64,000 nucleotides of DNA from Seohaeicola saemankumensis (GTDB lineage: Bacteria; Pseudomonadota; Alphaproteobacteria; Rhodobacterales; Rhodobacteraceae), in assembly GCF_020171285.1 (NCBI RefSeq), contig NZ_JAIUZI010000004.1, positions 258,832-322,831 of the forward strand. Direction: 5' to 3'. Under the pieces are notes generated by a model. The model did no database searches, was not told the DNA's origin, and was given only the letters and a program-made list of their open reading frames with translations. A program made the position numbers and the translations under genes. Every line of letters starts with the position of its first letter. The stretch's first letter is position 1. Positions 26,013 through 32,867 of this stretch are shown here, in pieces.

Positions 26013-27857
26013 TTGGTTCAGAGCCAGACAGACATAGCGACGCCTGCCGAGATCGAGGCGATCTGCGCCCGTTTCGACGATGATCCGCACCGTATGCTGG
26101 ACATTCTGCAAGAGGTGCAGACCCGGTTCCGCTGCGTTTCCCCCGAGGTGATGGAGGTCGTCGCCAGCGCCACCGGGTTGACCCGCGTGGCCGTGGACGC
26201 GGTCGTAAGTTTTTATTCCTTTCTGTCGGACGCGCCCAAGGGCCGGGTCACCATCCGGCTGTGCGACGATATCGTCGACCGGTTCTCGGGACTGGACGCG
26301 GTGATTGCGGCGTTCGAGGCCGAACTGGGGATCAAGGTCGGGCAGACCTCTGGCGACGGGGCGTTCTCGCTTGAAGTGACGGCCTGCATCGGTATGTGCG
26401 ATCAGGCTCCTGCGGCAATGATCAACGACGTGGTACTGACCAGCCTGACAGCCGAGCGGGTGCGGGATCTCGTCACGCAGTTGAAAGAGGGCGTGGACCC
26501 GGGTTTGTTGATTGGATCGCGGTATTACGAGAAACCGCCCCAAGATCGGATCCGGGACGCGGTGCGAAACAACATTCGCCGTGCCGGTGCGGTTCTGCTG
26601 GGGCCGGTTCCTGCCGATTCAGGTCTGAAGAAGGCGCTGCAGATGCGTCCGGAACAGGTGATCGACATTATTGAAGACAGCGGGTTGCGCGGCTGTGGCG
26701 GTGCCGGGTTCCCAGCGGGGAAAAAGCTGCGCCATGCCACCCAGAACGATTCAACTCGACGGTTCGTCTTCTGCAACGCGGACGAAGGCGAGCCGGGCAC
26801 ATTCAAAGATAGGGTGTTGCTGACCGAGCGGGCGCATCTGATGGTCGAGGGCATGACAGTTGCCGCCCGCGCGATAGGAGCCGAAGAAGGGCTGATCTAC
26901 CTGCGCGGTGAGTACACCTACATGCGCGATCACATTCTGGCAGTGCTGGACGACCGCCGTGCGCGCGGCTTGCTGGGACGCAACATCATGGGGATGGAGG
27001 GAAGTCATTTCGACGTCCGGTTGCAGATGGGTGCGGGATCCTATGTCTGTGGCGAGGCGGGTGCGCTGATCAGCTCCTGCGAGGGGCTGCCGGGAGAACC
27101 CAAGGGTAGGCTGCCCTTGCCAACTGAACGCGGATATCTCGGTCTGCCGACCGTGGTCAACAACGTGGAAACCTTCTGTCATATCGCGCGGGTGATGGAC
27201 CGGGGCGCCGAGTGGTTTCGCGGTATGGGGACCGACACCAGCCCGGGAACCAAGCTGTTCAGCGTGTCGGGCGACTGTCTGAACCCCGGCATTTACGAGT
27301 TGGAATACGGGCTGACGCTGGCCGAATTGCTGGACATGGCCGGCGCGCCCGAGGCGGCGGCGGTGATGGTGGGCGGCCCCAGCGGCACGATCATCGGGCG
27401 CGAACACTTTGGCCGCCGGCTGGTGTTCGGCGATCTGCCCACCGGCGGCGCGGTGATGATCTTTGGCCCGCATCGCAACATTCTAGAAATCGTCGATTAC
27501 TACATGGGTTTTTTCGTGCATGAAAGCTGTGGCTATTGCACGCCCTGCCGGGTCGGGAACGTGTTCCTGCACAAGGCGGTTCAGAAGATCCGGGCCGGGC
27601 AAGGCAAGCAGGCGGATTTGGATTACATCCGCGAGTATTCCGCGACGATCATGGAAACCAGCCGCTGTGGACTGGGCCAGACCTCGCCCAACCCGATCCT
27701 GAGCACGCTGAAGAACTTTCCGCTGCTGTATTCGGCGATGTTGAAGGGTGGCGGCGACCGCACGCAACCGACGTTTGATATTCAGGACGCCATCGAGGAG
27801 GCCCGCTCGATCGCGCAGCGGCGTTCCTATATCTTTGATAGGGATTTCACCCAATGA
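26013..27857 (+). CDS. hoxF: NAD-reducing [NiFe] hydrogenase diaphorase subunit HoxF (HoxE/NuoE-HoxF/NuoF fusion)
   Basis: A 614-residue flavoprotein starting at a TTG after a GGGGACAG site. Residues 1-150 are a NuoE-like domain and 180-614 the NuoF-like domain. The NADH/FMN region is seen as GCGGAGFPAGKK (near 230), NADEGEPGTFKDR and GAGSYVCGEAGAL. The [4Fe-4S] ligands are Cys506, Cys509, Cys512 and Cys552 (SCGYCTPC ... RCGLG). In the NuoE-like domain only Cys84, Cys125 and Cys129 are placed like ligands. One cysteine of the first C-x4-C pair is missing, so that [2Fe-2S] cluster is doubtful. It reduces NAD+ with electrons from H2. The stop overlaps hoxU. Confidence 0.94.
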   Translation: MVQSQTDIATPAEIEAICARFDDDPHRMLDILQEVQTRFRCVSPEVMEVVASATGLTRVAVDAVVSFYSFLSDAPKGRVTIRLCDDIVDRFSGLDAVIAAFEAELGIKVGQTSGDGAFSLEVTACIGMCDQAPAAMINDVVLTSLTAERVRDLVTQLKEGVDPGLLIGSRYYEKPPQDRIRDAVRNNIRRAGAVLLGPVPADSGLKKALQMRPEQVIDIIEDSGLRGCGGAGFPAGKKLRHATQNDSTRRFVFCNADEGEPGTFKDRVLLTERAHLMVEGMTVAARAIGAEEGLIYLRGEYTYMRDHILAVLDDRRARGLLGRNIMGMEGSHFDVRLQMGAGSYVCGEAGALISSCEGLPGEPKGRLPLPTERGYLGLPTVVNNVETFCHIARVMDRGAEWFRGMGTDTSPGTKLFSVSGDCLNPGIYELEYGLTLAELLDMAGAPEAAAVMVGGPSGTIIGREHFGRRLVFGDLPTGGAVMIFGPHRNILEIVDYYMGFFVHESCGYCTPCRVGNVFLHKAVQKIRAGQGKQADLDYIREYSATIMETSRCGLGQTSPNPILSTLKNFPLLYSAMLKGGGDRTQPTFDIQDAIEEARSIAQRRSYIFDRDFTQ

Positions 27858-28564
27858 GCGGCGACAGTTTCACCTTTACCATCGACGGGGTCGAGGTCAC
27901 GGCGACACCGGGGCAGACGATCATGGAGGCCGCCGATGCCGCCGGTATCTATATCCCACGGCTGTGCGATGTCGAAGGATTGCGCCATCAGGGCGGTTGC
28001 CGGGTTTGCACGGTCAAGGCAAGCGGCCGCAGCGCGGCGGCCTGCACACAGCCGGCGGCGCCGGATCTGGTGGTCGATAACGAAACCGATCATCTTAACA
28101 CCATGCGCCGGCATCTGGTCGAGATGCTGTTTCAGGAAGGCAATCACCTGTGCCCGGTCTGCGAGGCAAGTGGCAATTGCGAGCTGCAGGCCATGGCCTA
28201 TCGGCTGGAAATGGTGGAACCGTTCCGCTTTCCGGGGCTGGAACCCTGCCGCCCGGTCGATGCCAGCCACCCGGATATCGCGCTGGACACCAACCGCTGT
28301 ATCAGCTGCGGGCGCTGTATCCGGGCGTCGGCGGATGTCGATGGCAAGGGGATCTTTGGCTATGTCGGGCGCGGCATTCACCGCCGTGTTGCCGTCAATG
28401 GCAGTGATCTGGCGCATACGGATGCCGATATCAACGATCACGCCGTCTCCAGGCAGGTCTGCCCGGTCGGCTGCATCATCCGCAAGCGCGAAGGCTTCAG
28501 CATTCCGATCGGGGAACGCGAATACGACCACGGTCTGATCGGTGACGAAGGGGACAGCGAATGA
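27854..28564 (+). CDS. hoxU: NAD-reducing hydrogenase iron-sulfur subunit HoxU
   Basis: A 236-residue NuoG-N-terminal-like subunit that wires the hydrogenase module to HoxF. The [2Fe-2S] ligands are Cys38, Cys49, Cys52 and Cys64. A His-Cys3 [4Fe-4S] site is seen at His98, Cys100/103 and Cys109 (NHLCPVCEASGNC). A further [4Fe-4S] set is Cys149, Cys152 and Cys155 plus Cys203/207 (CISCGRC ... CPVGC). Start and stop overlap both neighbours (ATGA), as expected for fixed stoichiometry. Confidence 0.95.
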   Translation: MSGDSFTFTIDGVEVTATPGQTIMEAADAAGIYIPRLCDVEGLRHQGGCRVCTVKASGRSAAACTQPAAPDLVVDNETDHLNTMRRHLVEMLFQEGNHLCPVCEASGNCELQAMAYRLEMVEPFRFPGLEPCRPVDASHPDIALDTNRCISCGRCIRASADVDGKGIFGYVGRGIHRRVAVNGSDLAHTDADINDHAVSRQVCPVGCIIRKREGFSIPIGEREYDHGLIGDEGDSE

Positions 28565-29130
28565 GCACGGATCGCAAAGCGCGCATCGCCACCGTATCTC
28601 TGGCGGGTTGTTTTGGATGCCACATGGCGATCCTGGACATGGACGAACGGCTGATCGACCTGATGGCGCGGGTGGAATTCGACCGGTCGCCGCTGAACGA
28701 TCTGAAACGGTTCACCGGGCGGTGTGATATCGGCATCGTCGAGGGCGGATGCTGTAATGAAGAAAATGTGCATACCCTGCAGGAGTTTCGCCGTAACTGC
28801 GACGTGCTGGTGGCGCTGGGGCAATGTGCGATCATGGGCGGGCTGCCGGCGATGCGCAACGCGATCATGCATTCCGACGACCCGCTGCGCGATTGCCTGG
28901 ACGAGGCCTATCTGTCCAGTCCGTATACCCGCAACCTGACGAACACGGTGCCCAATGACCCGGTGTTGCCGCTATTGCTGGACCGGGTGTACCCTTGCTC
29001 CGAGGTGGTCGAGATCGACCTGCAGATCCCCGGATGCGCGCCCTCGGGGGATATCATCCATGATACGCTGATCGCGCTGCTGGATGGCAAGTTCCGGGGT
29101 TTTGAACGCACCGAGCTGCGGTTCGACTGA
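28561..29130 (+). CDS. hoxY: NAD-reducing hydrogenase small subunit HoxY
   Basis: A 189-residue hydrogenase small subunit carrying the [4Fe-4S] cluster next to the NiFe site. Ligand cysteines are seen at Cys17 and Cys20 (AGCFGCHMAILD), in VEGGCCNEENV, and in the C-terminal IPGCAPSG. It is short and has no signal peptide, as in soluble group 3d enzymes. It is followed by hoxH after 15 bases. Confidence 0.95.
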   Translation: MSTDRKARIATVSLAGCFGCHMAILDMDERLIDLMARVEFDRSPLNDLKRFTGRCDIGIVEGGCCNEENVHTLQEFRRNCDVLVALGQCAIMGGLPAMRNAIMHSDDPLRDCLDEAYLSSPYTRNLTNTVPNDPVLPLLLDRVYPCSEVVEIDLQIPGCAPSGDIIHDTLIALLDGKFRGFERTELRFD

Positions 29131-29145
29131 GCGGAGGAAAGCACC

Positions 29146-30588
29146 ATGGACAAACCCCGCATTCTGGAAATCGATCCGGTCACCCGCGTCGAGGGTCACG
29201 GCAAGGTCACGGTTCATCTGGATCGGCAGGGCAACGTGAACGAGGCGCGGCTGCATATCGTCGAGTTTCGCGGATTCGAGCGTTTTATCCAGGGACGCCT
29301 GTTGTGGGAAGTGCCTGTCATCGTTCAGCGGCTCTGCGGCATCTGCCCGGTCAGTCACCACCTGTGCGCGGCCAAGGCGATGGACCGGATCGTCGGGGTC
29401 GATCAGCTGACGCCAACGGCCGAGAAAATGCGCCGGCTGATGCATTATGGGCAGGTGATGCAGAGCCACGTGCTGCATTTCTTTCATCTCTCGGCCCCAG
29501 ACATCCTGTTCGGCTTCGGCTCTCCGGCGGAAAAGCGCAACGTGTTCGAGATCATCCGCCAGAACCCCGAGCTGGGCCACCGCGCGGTATTGATGCGGAA
29601 ATACGGGCAGGAGATCATCGAGGCGACGGCGGGCAAGAAGATCCACGGCACCGGCGCGATCCCCGGCGGCATCAACCGCAACCTGTCCACCGAACGGCGC
29701 GATCAATTCCTCGCCCAGATCGACGAGATGCAGGACTGGGCGCTGGAGGCATTGGCGCTGGCGCGGGATTACTGCCTGCGGGAAAAAGACTTTATTGCCA
29801 AGTTCGGGGGGCAGCCGTCGAATTACATGTCCTTGGTGCGGCCCGGGGACGGTGCGCTTGATCTCTACGATGGTAATCTGCGGATGCTGGATGCGCGCGG
29901 CGAGGCGATCTTCGATCAGGTCGACGACAGCCGCTACCACGAATACCTGACCGAGGACGTGCGCCGCTGGTCCTACATGAAGTTCCCCTACATCAACTCG
30001 ATCGGGGCCGACGATGGCTGGTACCGTGTTGGGCCGCTGGCGCGGATGAATACCGCCGATCTGATCGACACACCGCTCGCCGCCAAGGCCCACGAAGATC
30101 TGCACGCGGCCTTTGACACGCCGCTGATCCATGGCGTGCTGGACAATCATTGGGCCCGGATGATCGAGGTGGTGCATTGCGTCGAAAAGATCCGCGAGCT
30201 GCTGAACGATCCCGACCTGCAGGGAACCGACCTGGTGGTCAAAGGTGAGCGGCGTCACGAAGGCGTCGGCGTGATCGAGGCGCCGCGCGGCAACCTGATC
30301 CATCATTACAAGGTCGACGAGAACGACCAGGTGACGTTCTGCAACCTGATCGTCTCAACCACGCATAACAACGAGGCGATGAACCGGTCGATCCGGGATG
30401 TGGCGAACAAGCATATCTCGGGGCAGGAGGTGATCACCGAGGGCATGATGAACCATCTCGAGGTGGCGATCCGCGCCTATGATCCCTGTCTCAGCTGCGC
30501 GACCCATGCACTGGGCCAGATGCCGCTGAAAGTGGAACTGTTCGACAGCAATGACGTGCTGATCGACAGCGCATTGCAGAGCCCGTGA
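29146..30588 (+). CDS. hoxH: NAD-reducing hydrogenase large subunit HoxH (group 3d [NiFe])
   Basis: A 480-residue catalytic subunit that splits or forms H2. The L1 motif RLCGICPVSHH gives Cys64 and Cys67, and the L2 motif DPCLSCATH gives Cys448 and Cys451; these four bind the NiFe(CN)2CO centre. The C-terminal 25 residues after CATHA would be cut off by the protease HoxW during maturation. The sequence style (MDKPRILEIDPVTRVEGHG) and the partner genes hoxFUY place it in group 3d. Maturation genes hypABCDEF are not in the window. The stop overlaps hoxW (GTGA). Confidence 0.96.
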   Translation: MDKPRILEIDPVTRVEGHGKVTVHLDRQGNVNEARLHIVEFRGFERFIQGRLLWEVPVIVQRLCGICPVSHHLCAAKAMDRIVGVDQLTPTAEKMRRLMHYGQVMQSHVLHFFHLSAPDILFGFGSPAEKRNVFEIIRQNPELGHRAVLMRKYGQEIIEATAGKKIHGTGAIPGGINRNLSTERRDQFLAQIDEMQDWALEALALARDYCLREKDFIAKFGGQPSNYMSLVRPGDGALDLYDGNLRMLDARGEAIFDQVDDSRYHEYLTEDVRRWSYMKFPYINSIGADDGWYRVGPLARMNTADLIDTPLAAKAHEDLHAAFDTPLIHGVLDNHWARMIEVVHCVEKIRELLNDPDLQGTDLVVKGERRHEGVGVIEAPRGNLIHHYKVDENDQVTFCNLIVSTTHNNEAMNRSIRDVANKHISGQEVITEGMMNHLEVAIRAYDPCLSCATHALGQMPLKVELFDSNDVLIDSALQSP

Positions 30589-31028
30589 CGGTTCTGGTCA
30601 TCGGCTATGGCAATCCCGGGCGCGGTGATGACGGGGTCGGCCCGGCGCTGGCTGAGCGGATCGCGGCGTTGGGTTTGCCCGGTGTCGCGGTCGACTGTGA
30701 CTATCAGTTGACGGTGGATCATGCCGCGCCAATCGCCGGGGCTGGTCACGTGGTCTTTGCCGACGCGGCGGTGGATCTAGGGGCGCAATTTGTCTTTGCG
30801 CCGCTGTCTGGCGAGGCGCCGCAGACGCTGGGCAGTCACACGGTCACGCCGCAGGCGGCCATGCGTCTGGCCGGGGATCTGTTTGGCCATCGGCCTGCGG
30901 CGCATGTTCTGGCCATCGGTGGGCGCGATTTCGGCGAAGTGGCCGAAGGGCTGAGCGATCCAGCCAAGGCCAATCTGGACGCGGCGGTGGCCTTTCTGGC
31001 AGGCTGGTTGCGGGACGCGGGCAACTGA
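30585..31028 (+). CDS. hoxW: Hydrogenase maturation protease HoxW
   Basis: A 147-residue HycI/HoxW-type endopeptidase that trims the C-terminus of HoxH after nickel insertion. The N-terminal motif is VIGYGNPGRGDDGVGP, with the metal-sensing acids Glu/Asp in DDGVGPALAERI. The later Asp is in VVFADAAVDL and the histidine in GSHTVTPQ. It starts with GTG overlapping the hoxH stop, so it is co-produced with its substrate. Confidence 0.92.
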   Translation: MTVLVIGYGNPGRGDDGVGPALAERIAALGLPGVAVDCDYQLTVDHAAPIAGAGHVVFADAAVDLGAQFVFAPLSGEAPQTLGSHTVTPQAAMRLAGDLFGHRPAAHVLAIGGRDFGEVAEGLSDPAKANLDAAVAFLAGWLRDAGN

Positions 31029-31088
31029 CCTTGCCGCGCGGTCTGCGCCGGGTCACAGTGGGCCGGCAATTGCGTCAGGGAGGCATGC

Positions 31089-31589
31089 ATGTCAGGCAGT
31101 CGGAAACTGGTACAGGACATGGTCGATGCCGGCATCGGCTTTGTCACATCGGTGCCCTGCAAGCAGCTAAAAGGTGTGCTCGAGGAAATCGATGCGAGCG
31201 ACCGCATCCGCCATGTACCGGCCAACAAGGAAGACGAAGGCATGGGGCTCTGCGCAGGGGCGTTCCTGGGGGGCACACGGCCCTGCATCATCATGCAGAA
31301 CACGGCGCTGGGCGTGACGGTGAACGCGCTGGCGACGCTGATCCAGTATTACCATATGCCGCTGCCGATGCTGATCAGTTATCGCGGCGAAGTCGGTGAA
31401 CCGGTGGCCTGCCAGGTGGAAATGGCCGTTCACACCAAGGCGATTCTGGCGCAGCTGAACATCCAGACCTACCATTTCCACCGCGCGCAGGACGCCCGCG
31501 AATTCCCCGGTATCCTGCGCCATACCTTCATGAGCAGCAAACCCACGGCAATCCTGACGGATGCGACATTCTGGGGAGAGGCGCAATGA
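31089..31589 (+). CDS. comD: Sulfopyruvate decarboxylase alpha subunit (ComD-like)
   Basis: A 166-residue protein matching the pyrimidine-binding half of a two-subunit thiamine-diphosphate decarboxylase. The conserved glutamate region is HVPANKEDEGMGLCAGAFLGG, followed by IIMQNTALGVTVNALATL. With ComE it should convert 3-sulfopyruvate to sulfoacetaldehyde and CO2. Such pairs serve sulfolactate breakdown in roseobacters and coenzyme M synthesis in methanogens. Phosphonopyruvate is an alternative substrate. The ATG at 31089 follows GGGAGG. It lies only 60 bases after hoxW and may share the hox transcript. Confidence 0.85.
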   Translation: MSGSRKLVQDMVDAGIGFVTSVPCKQLKGVLEEIDASDRIRHVPANKEDEGMGLCAGAFLGGTRPCIIMQNTALGVTVNALATLIQYYHMPLPMLISYRGEVGEPVACQVEMAVHTKAILAQLNIQTYHFHRAQDAREFPGILRHTFMSSKPTAILTDATFWGEAQ

Positions 31590-32149
31590 ACCGGTCCGAG
31601 GTGATCCAAAGCCTGCTTCCCGTTCTGAGGGATGAACTGGTCGTATGCAACATCGGGCTGCCGTCGCAGGAACTGCACATGATGGGCGACCAGCCGTCGA
31701 ATTTTTACATGTTGGGGACAATGGGGCTGGCGTCCTCCATCGGGCTGGGGCTGGCACTGGTGCAAGAGGCCCGCGTGGTTGCAATTGACGGTGACGGATC
31801 GGTTCTGACCAACCTCGGCACGCTGCCAACCATCGCCAATAACGTGGCGGATAACTTTACGCTCTTTATCGTCGACAATGGCAGCTACGGATCAACCGGG
31901 GACCAGCCGACCTATGCGGGGCGCAAGACCTCGCTGGCGCGGGTGGCCGAGGCATGCGGATGCGAAAGGGTGGTGGAATGCGACGCCGGACAGGCCGCTG
32001 AAGCCCTGCAAGACGCGCTGGAAAGCAACCGGATGACGATCATCGTGTGCAAGTGCGACCCCGGGAATATCCCGGTCCCGGTTATTGAAAAGCACCCGGT
32101 GACGATCCGCGACCGGTTTATTCAGGCCGTGCGCCGGGCCAACGGTTGA
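31586..32149 (+). CDS. comE: Sulfopyruvate decarboxylase beta subunit (ComE-like)
   Basis: A 187-residue protein matching the thiamine-diphosphate-binding half. The ThDP motif GDGSVLTNLGTLPTIAN is at residues 69-85, followed by the NGSYGSTGDQPT loop and the C-terminal KCDPGNIPVPVI. It overlaps comD by four bases, as expected for a heteromeric enzyme. No sulfoacetaldehyde acetyltransferase, dehydrogenase or sulfolactate dehydrogenase gene is in the window, so the pathway context is open. Confidence 0.85.
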   Translation: MNRSEVIQSLLPVLRDELVVCNIGLPSQELHMMGDQPSNFYMLGTMGLASSIGLGLALVQEARVVAIDGDGSVLTNLGTLPTIANNVADNFTLFIVDNGSYGSTGDQPTYAGRKTSLARVAEACGCERVVECDAGQAAEALQDALESNRMTIIVCKCDPGNIPVPVIEKHPVTIRDRFIQAVRRANG

Positions 32150-32153
32150 CCGG

Positions 32154-32777
32154 TTACAGGAACCCCTGCAGAACGGCGCGCATGGCGTTCAATTGTTCCT
32201 GTCGCGACGGCGGCGGGTCGCTTGTGATCTGCTTTTGCATCAGGAAACGGAATACGCCGTCCAGCAGCGCATATTGAATCTCGACATCCCTGTCCGGCTG
32301 GCCAGCGGCGCGCAGGGCACGACGTACCACGTCGATCAACATGGATTCGACCTCTTCCACGATCGGCTGGAACGCGGTGTCGAACATCGCCTGATTGCGA
32401 ATGTCGTACCACAACCGGTGAATGGCCTTGTCGTCGATGATCGACCGCACCAGCGCCTCGGCGAAGGCCGCGATCATCTGGTCGCGGTTCTGGGCGCCGT
32501 CAATGGCCTCTGACATGCCCCGGACGAACTCGCGCTTGTACATGCTGACGCAAAAAATGATCAGCTCGGTCTTGTCCTCGAAATAGTAGTGCAGCATGCC
32601 CAGCGACAGGTCGGACTTGGCGGCGATGTCGCGCAGGCTGGTGCTGGCATAGCCGAGTTCCTTGAGCGCGCTGAGCGCGCTTTCGGCGATCTGGCGCTTC
32701 TTTTCGTCACGCTTCTTGCCCTTGCGCTCGGCCCGGAGTTGCAATTTCGAGGGTAGCTGGTTCATCCGCGAACTCAT
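32154..32777 (-). CDS. TetR/AcrR family transcriptional regulator (BetI-like)
   Basis: A 207-residue regulator with a classical N-terminal helix-turn-helix (ALSALKELGYASTSLRDIAAKSDLSLGMLHYYFEDK) after a very basic start. I use the ATG at 32777; a TTG at 32801 is in frame but would run through a palindrome that is likely its operator. The C-terminal part (DKAIHRLWYDIRNQAMFD) resembles the BetI-type ligand domain. It lies on the same strand as the RND pump operon, just after it, and convergent with comE. It may control the pump or itself. Confidence 0.88.
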   Translation of the reverse strand: MSSRMNQLPSKLQLRAERKGKKRDEKKRQIAESALSALKELGYASTSLRDIAAKSDLSLGMLHYYFEDKTELIIFCVSMYKREFVRGMSEAIDGAQNRDQMIAAFAEALVRSIIDDKAIHRLWYDIRNQAMFDTAFQPIVEEVESMLIDVVRRALRAAGQPDRDVEIQYALLDGVFRFLMQKQITSDPPPSRQEQLNAMRAVLQGFL

Positions 32778-32792
32778 GGCTTTGTTAAGGAT

Positions 32793-32811
32793 CGGATGCA
32801 AGGTGCATCCG
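32793..32811. promoter_or_regulatory. Palindromic operator candidate upstream of the tetR gene
   Basis: CGGATGCA-AGG-TGCATCCG is a perfect 8+3+8 inverted repeat ending 15 bases before the TetR-family start codon. Its size and place fit an autoregulatory TetR operator. I did not find a second copy in the region before the efflux adaptor gene. Confidence 0.55.
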
Positions 32812-32827
32812 GATCCCTGCGCGGATA

Positions 32828-32861
32828 CGTCGTCGGCCCTGGCAGCGCCGGGCCGACGACG
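32828..32861 (-). terminator. Strong hairpin at the end of the RND pump gene
   Basis: CGTCGTCGGCCC at 32828-32839 pairs perfectly with GGGCCGACGACG at 32850-32861 (12-bp stem), and part of the loop can pair as GGC/GCC. It lies just after the end of the minus-strand RND permease gene and before the TetR-family gene. There is no T run, but stem strength makes it the likely end of the pump transcript. Confidence 0.65.
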
Positions 32862-32867
32862 GCTGGT

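Noticed and set aside
26013-30588. Possibility that the hoxFUYH genes are part of respiratory complex I
   Set aside because: HoxH has intact L1 and L2 nickel-binding motifs and is followed by its processing protease; no membrane subunits are present.
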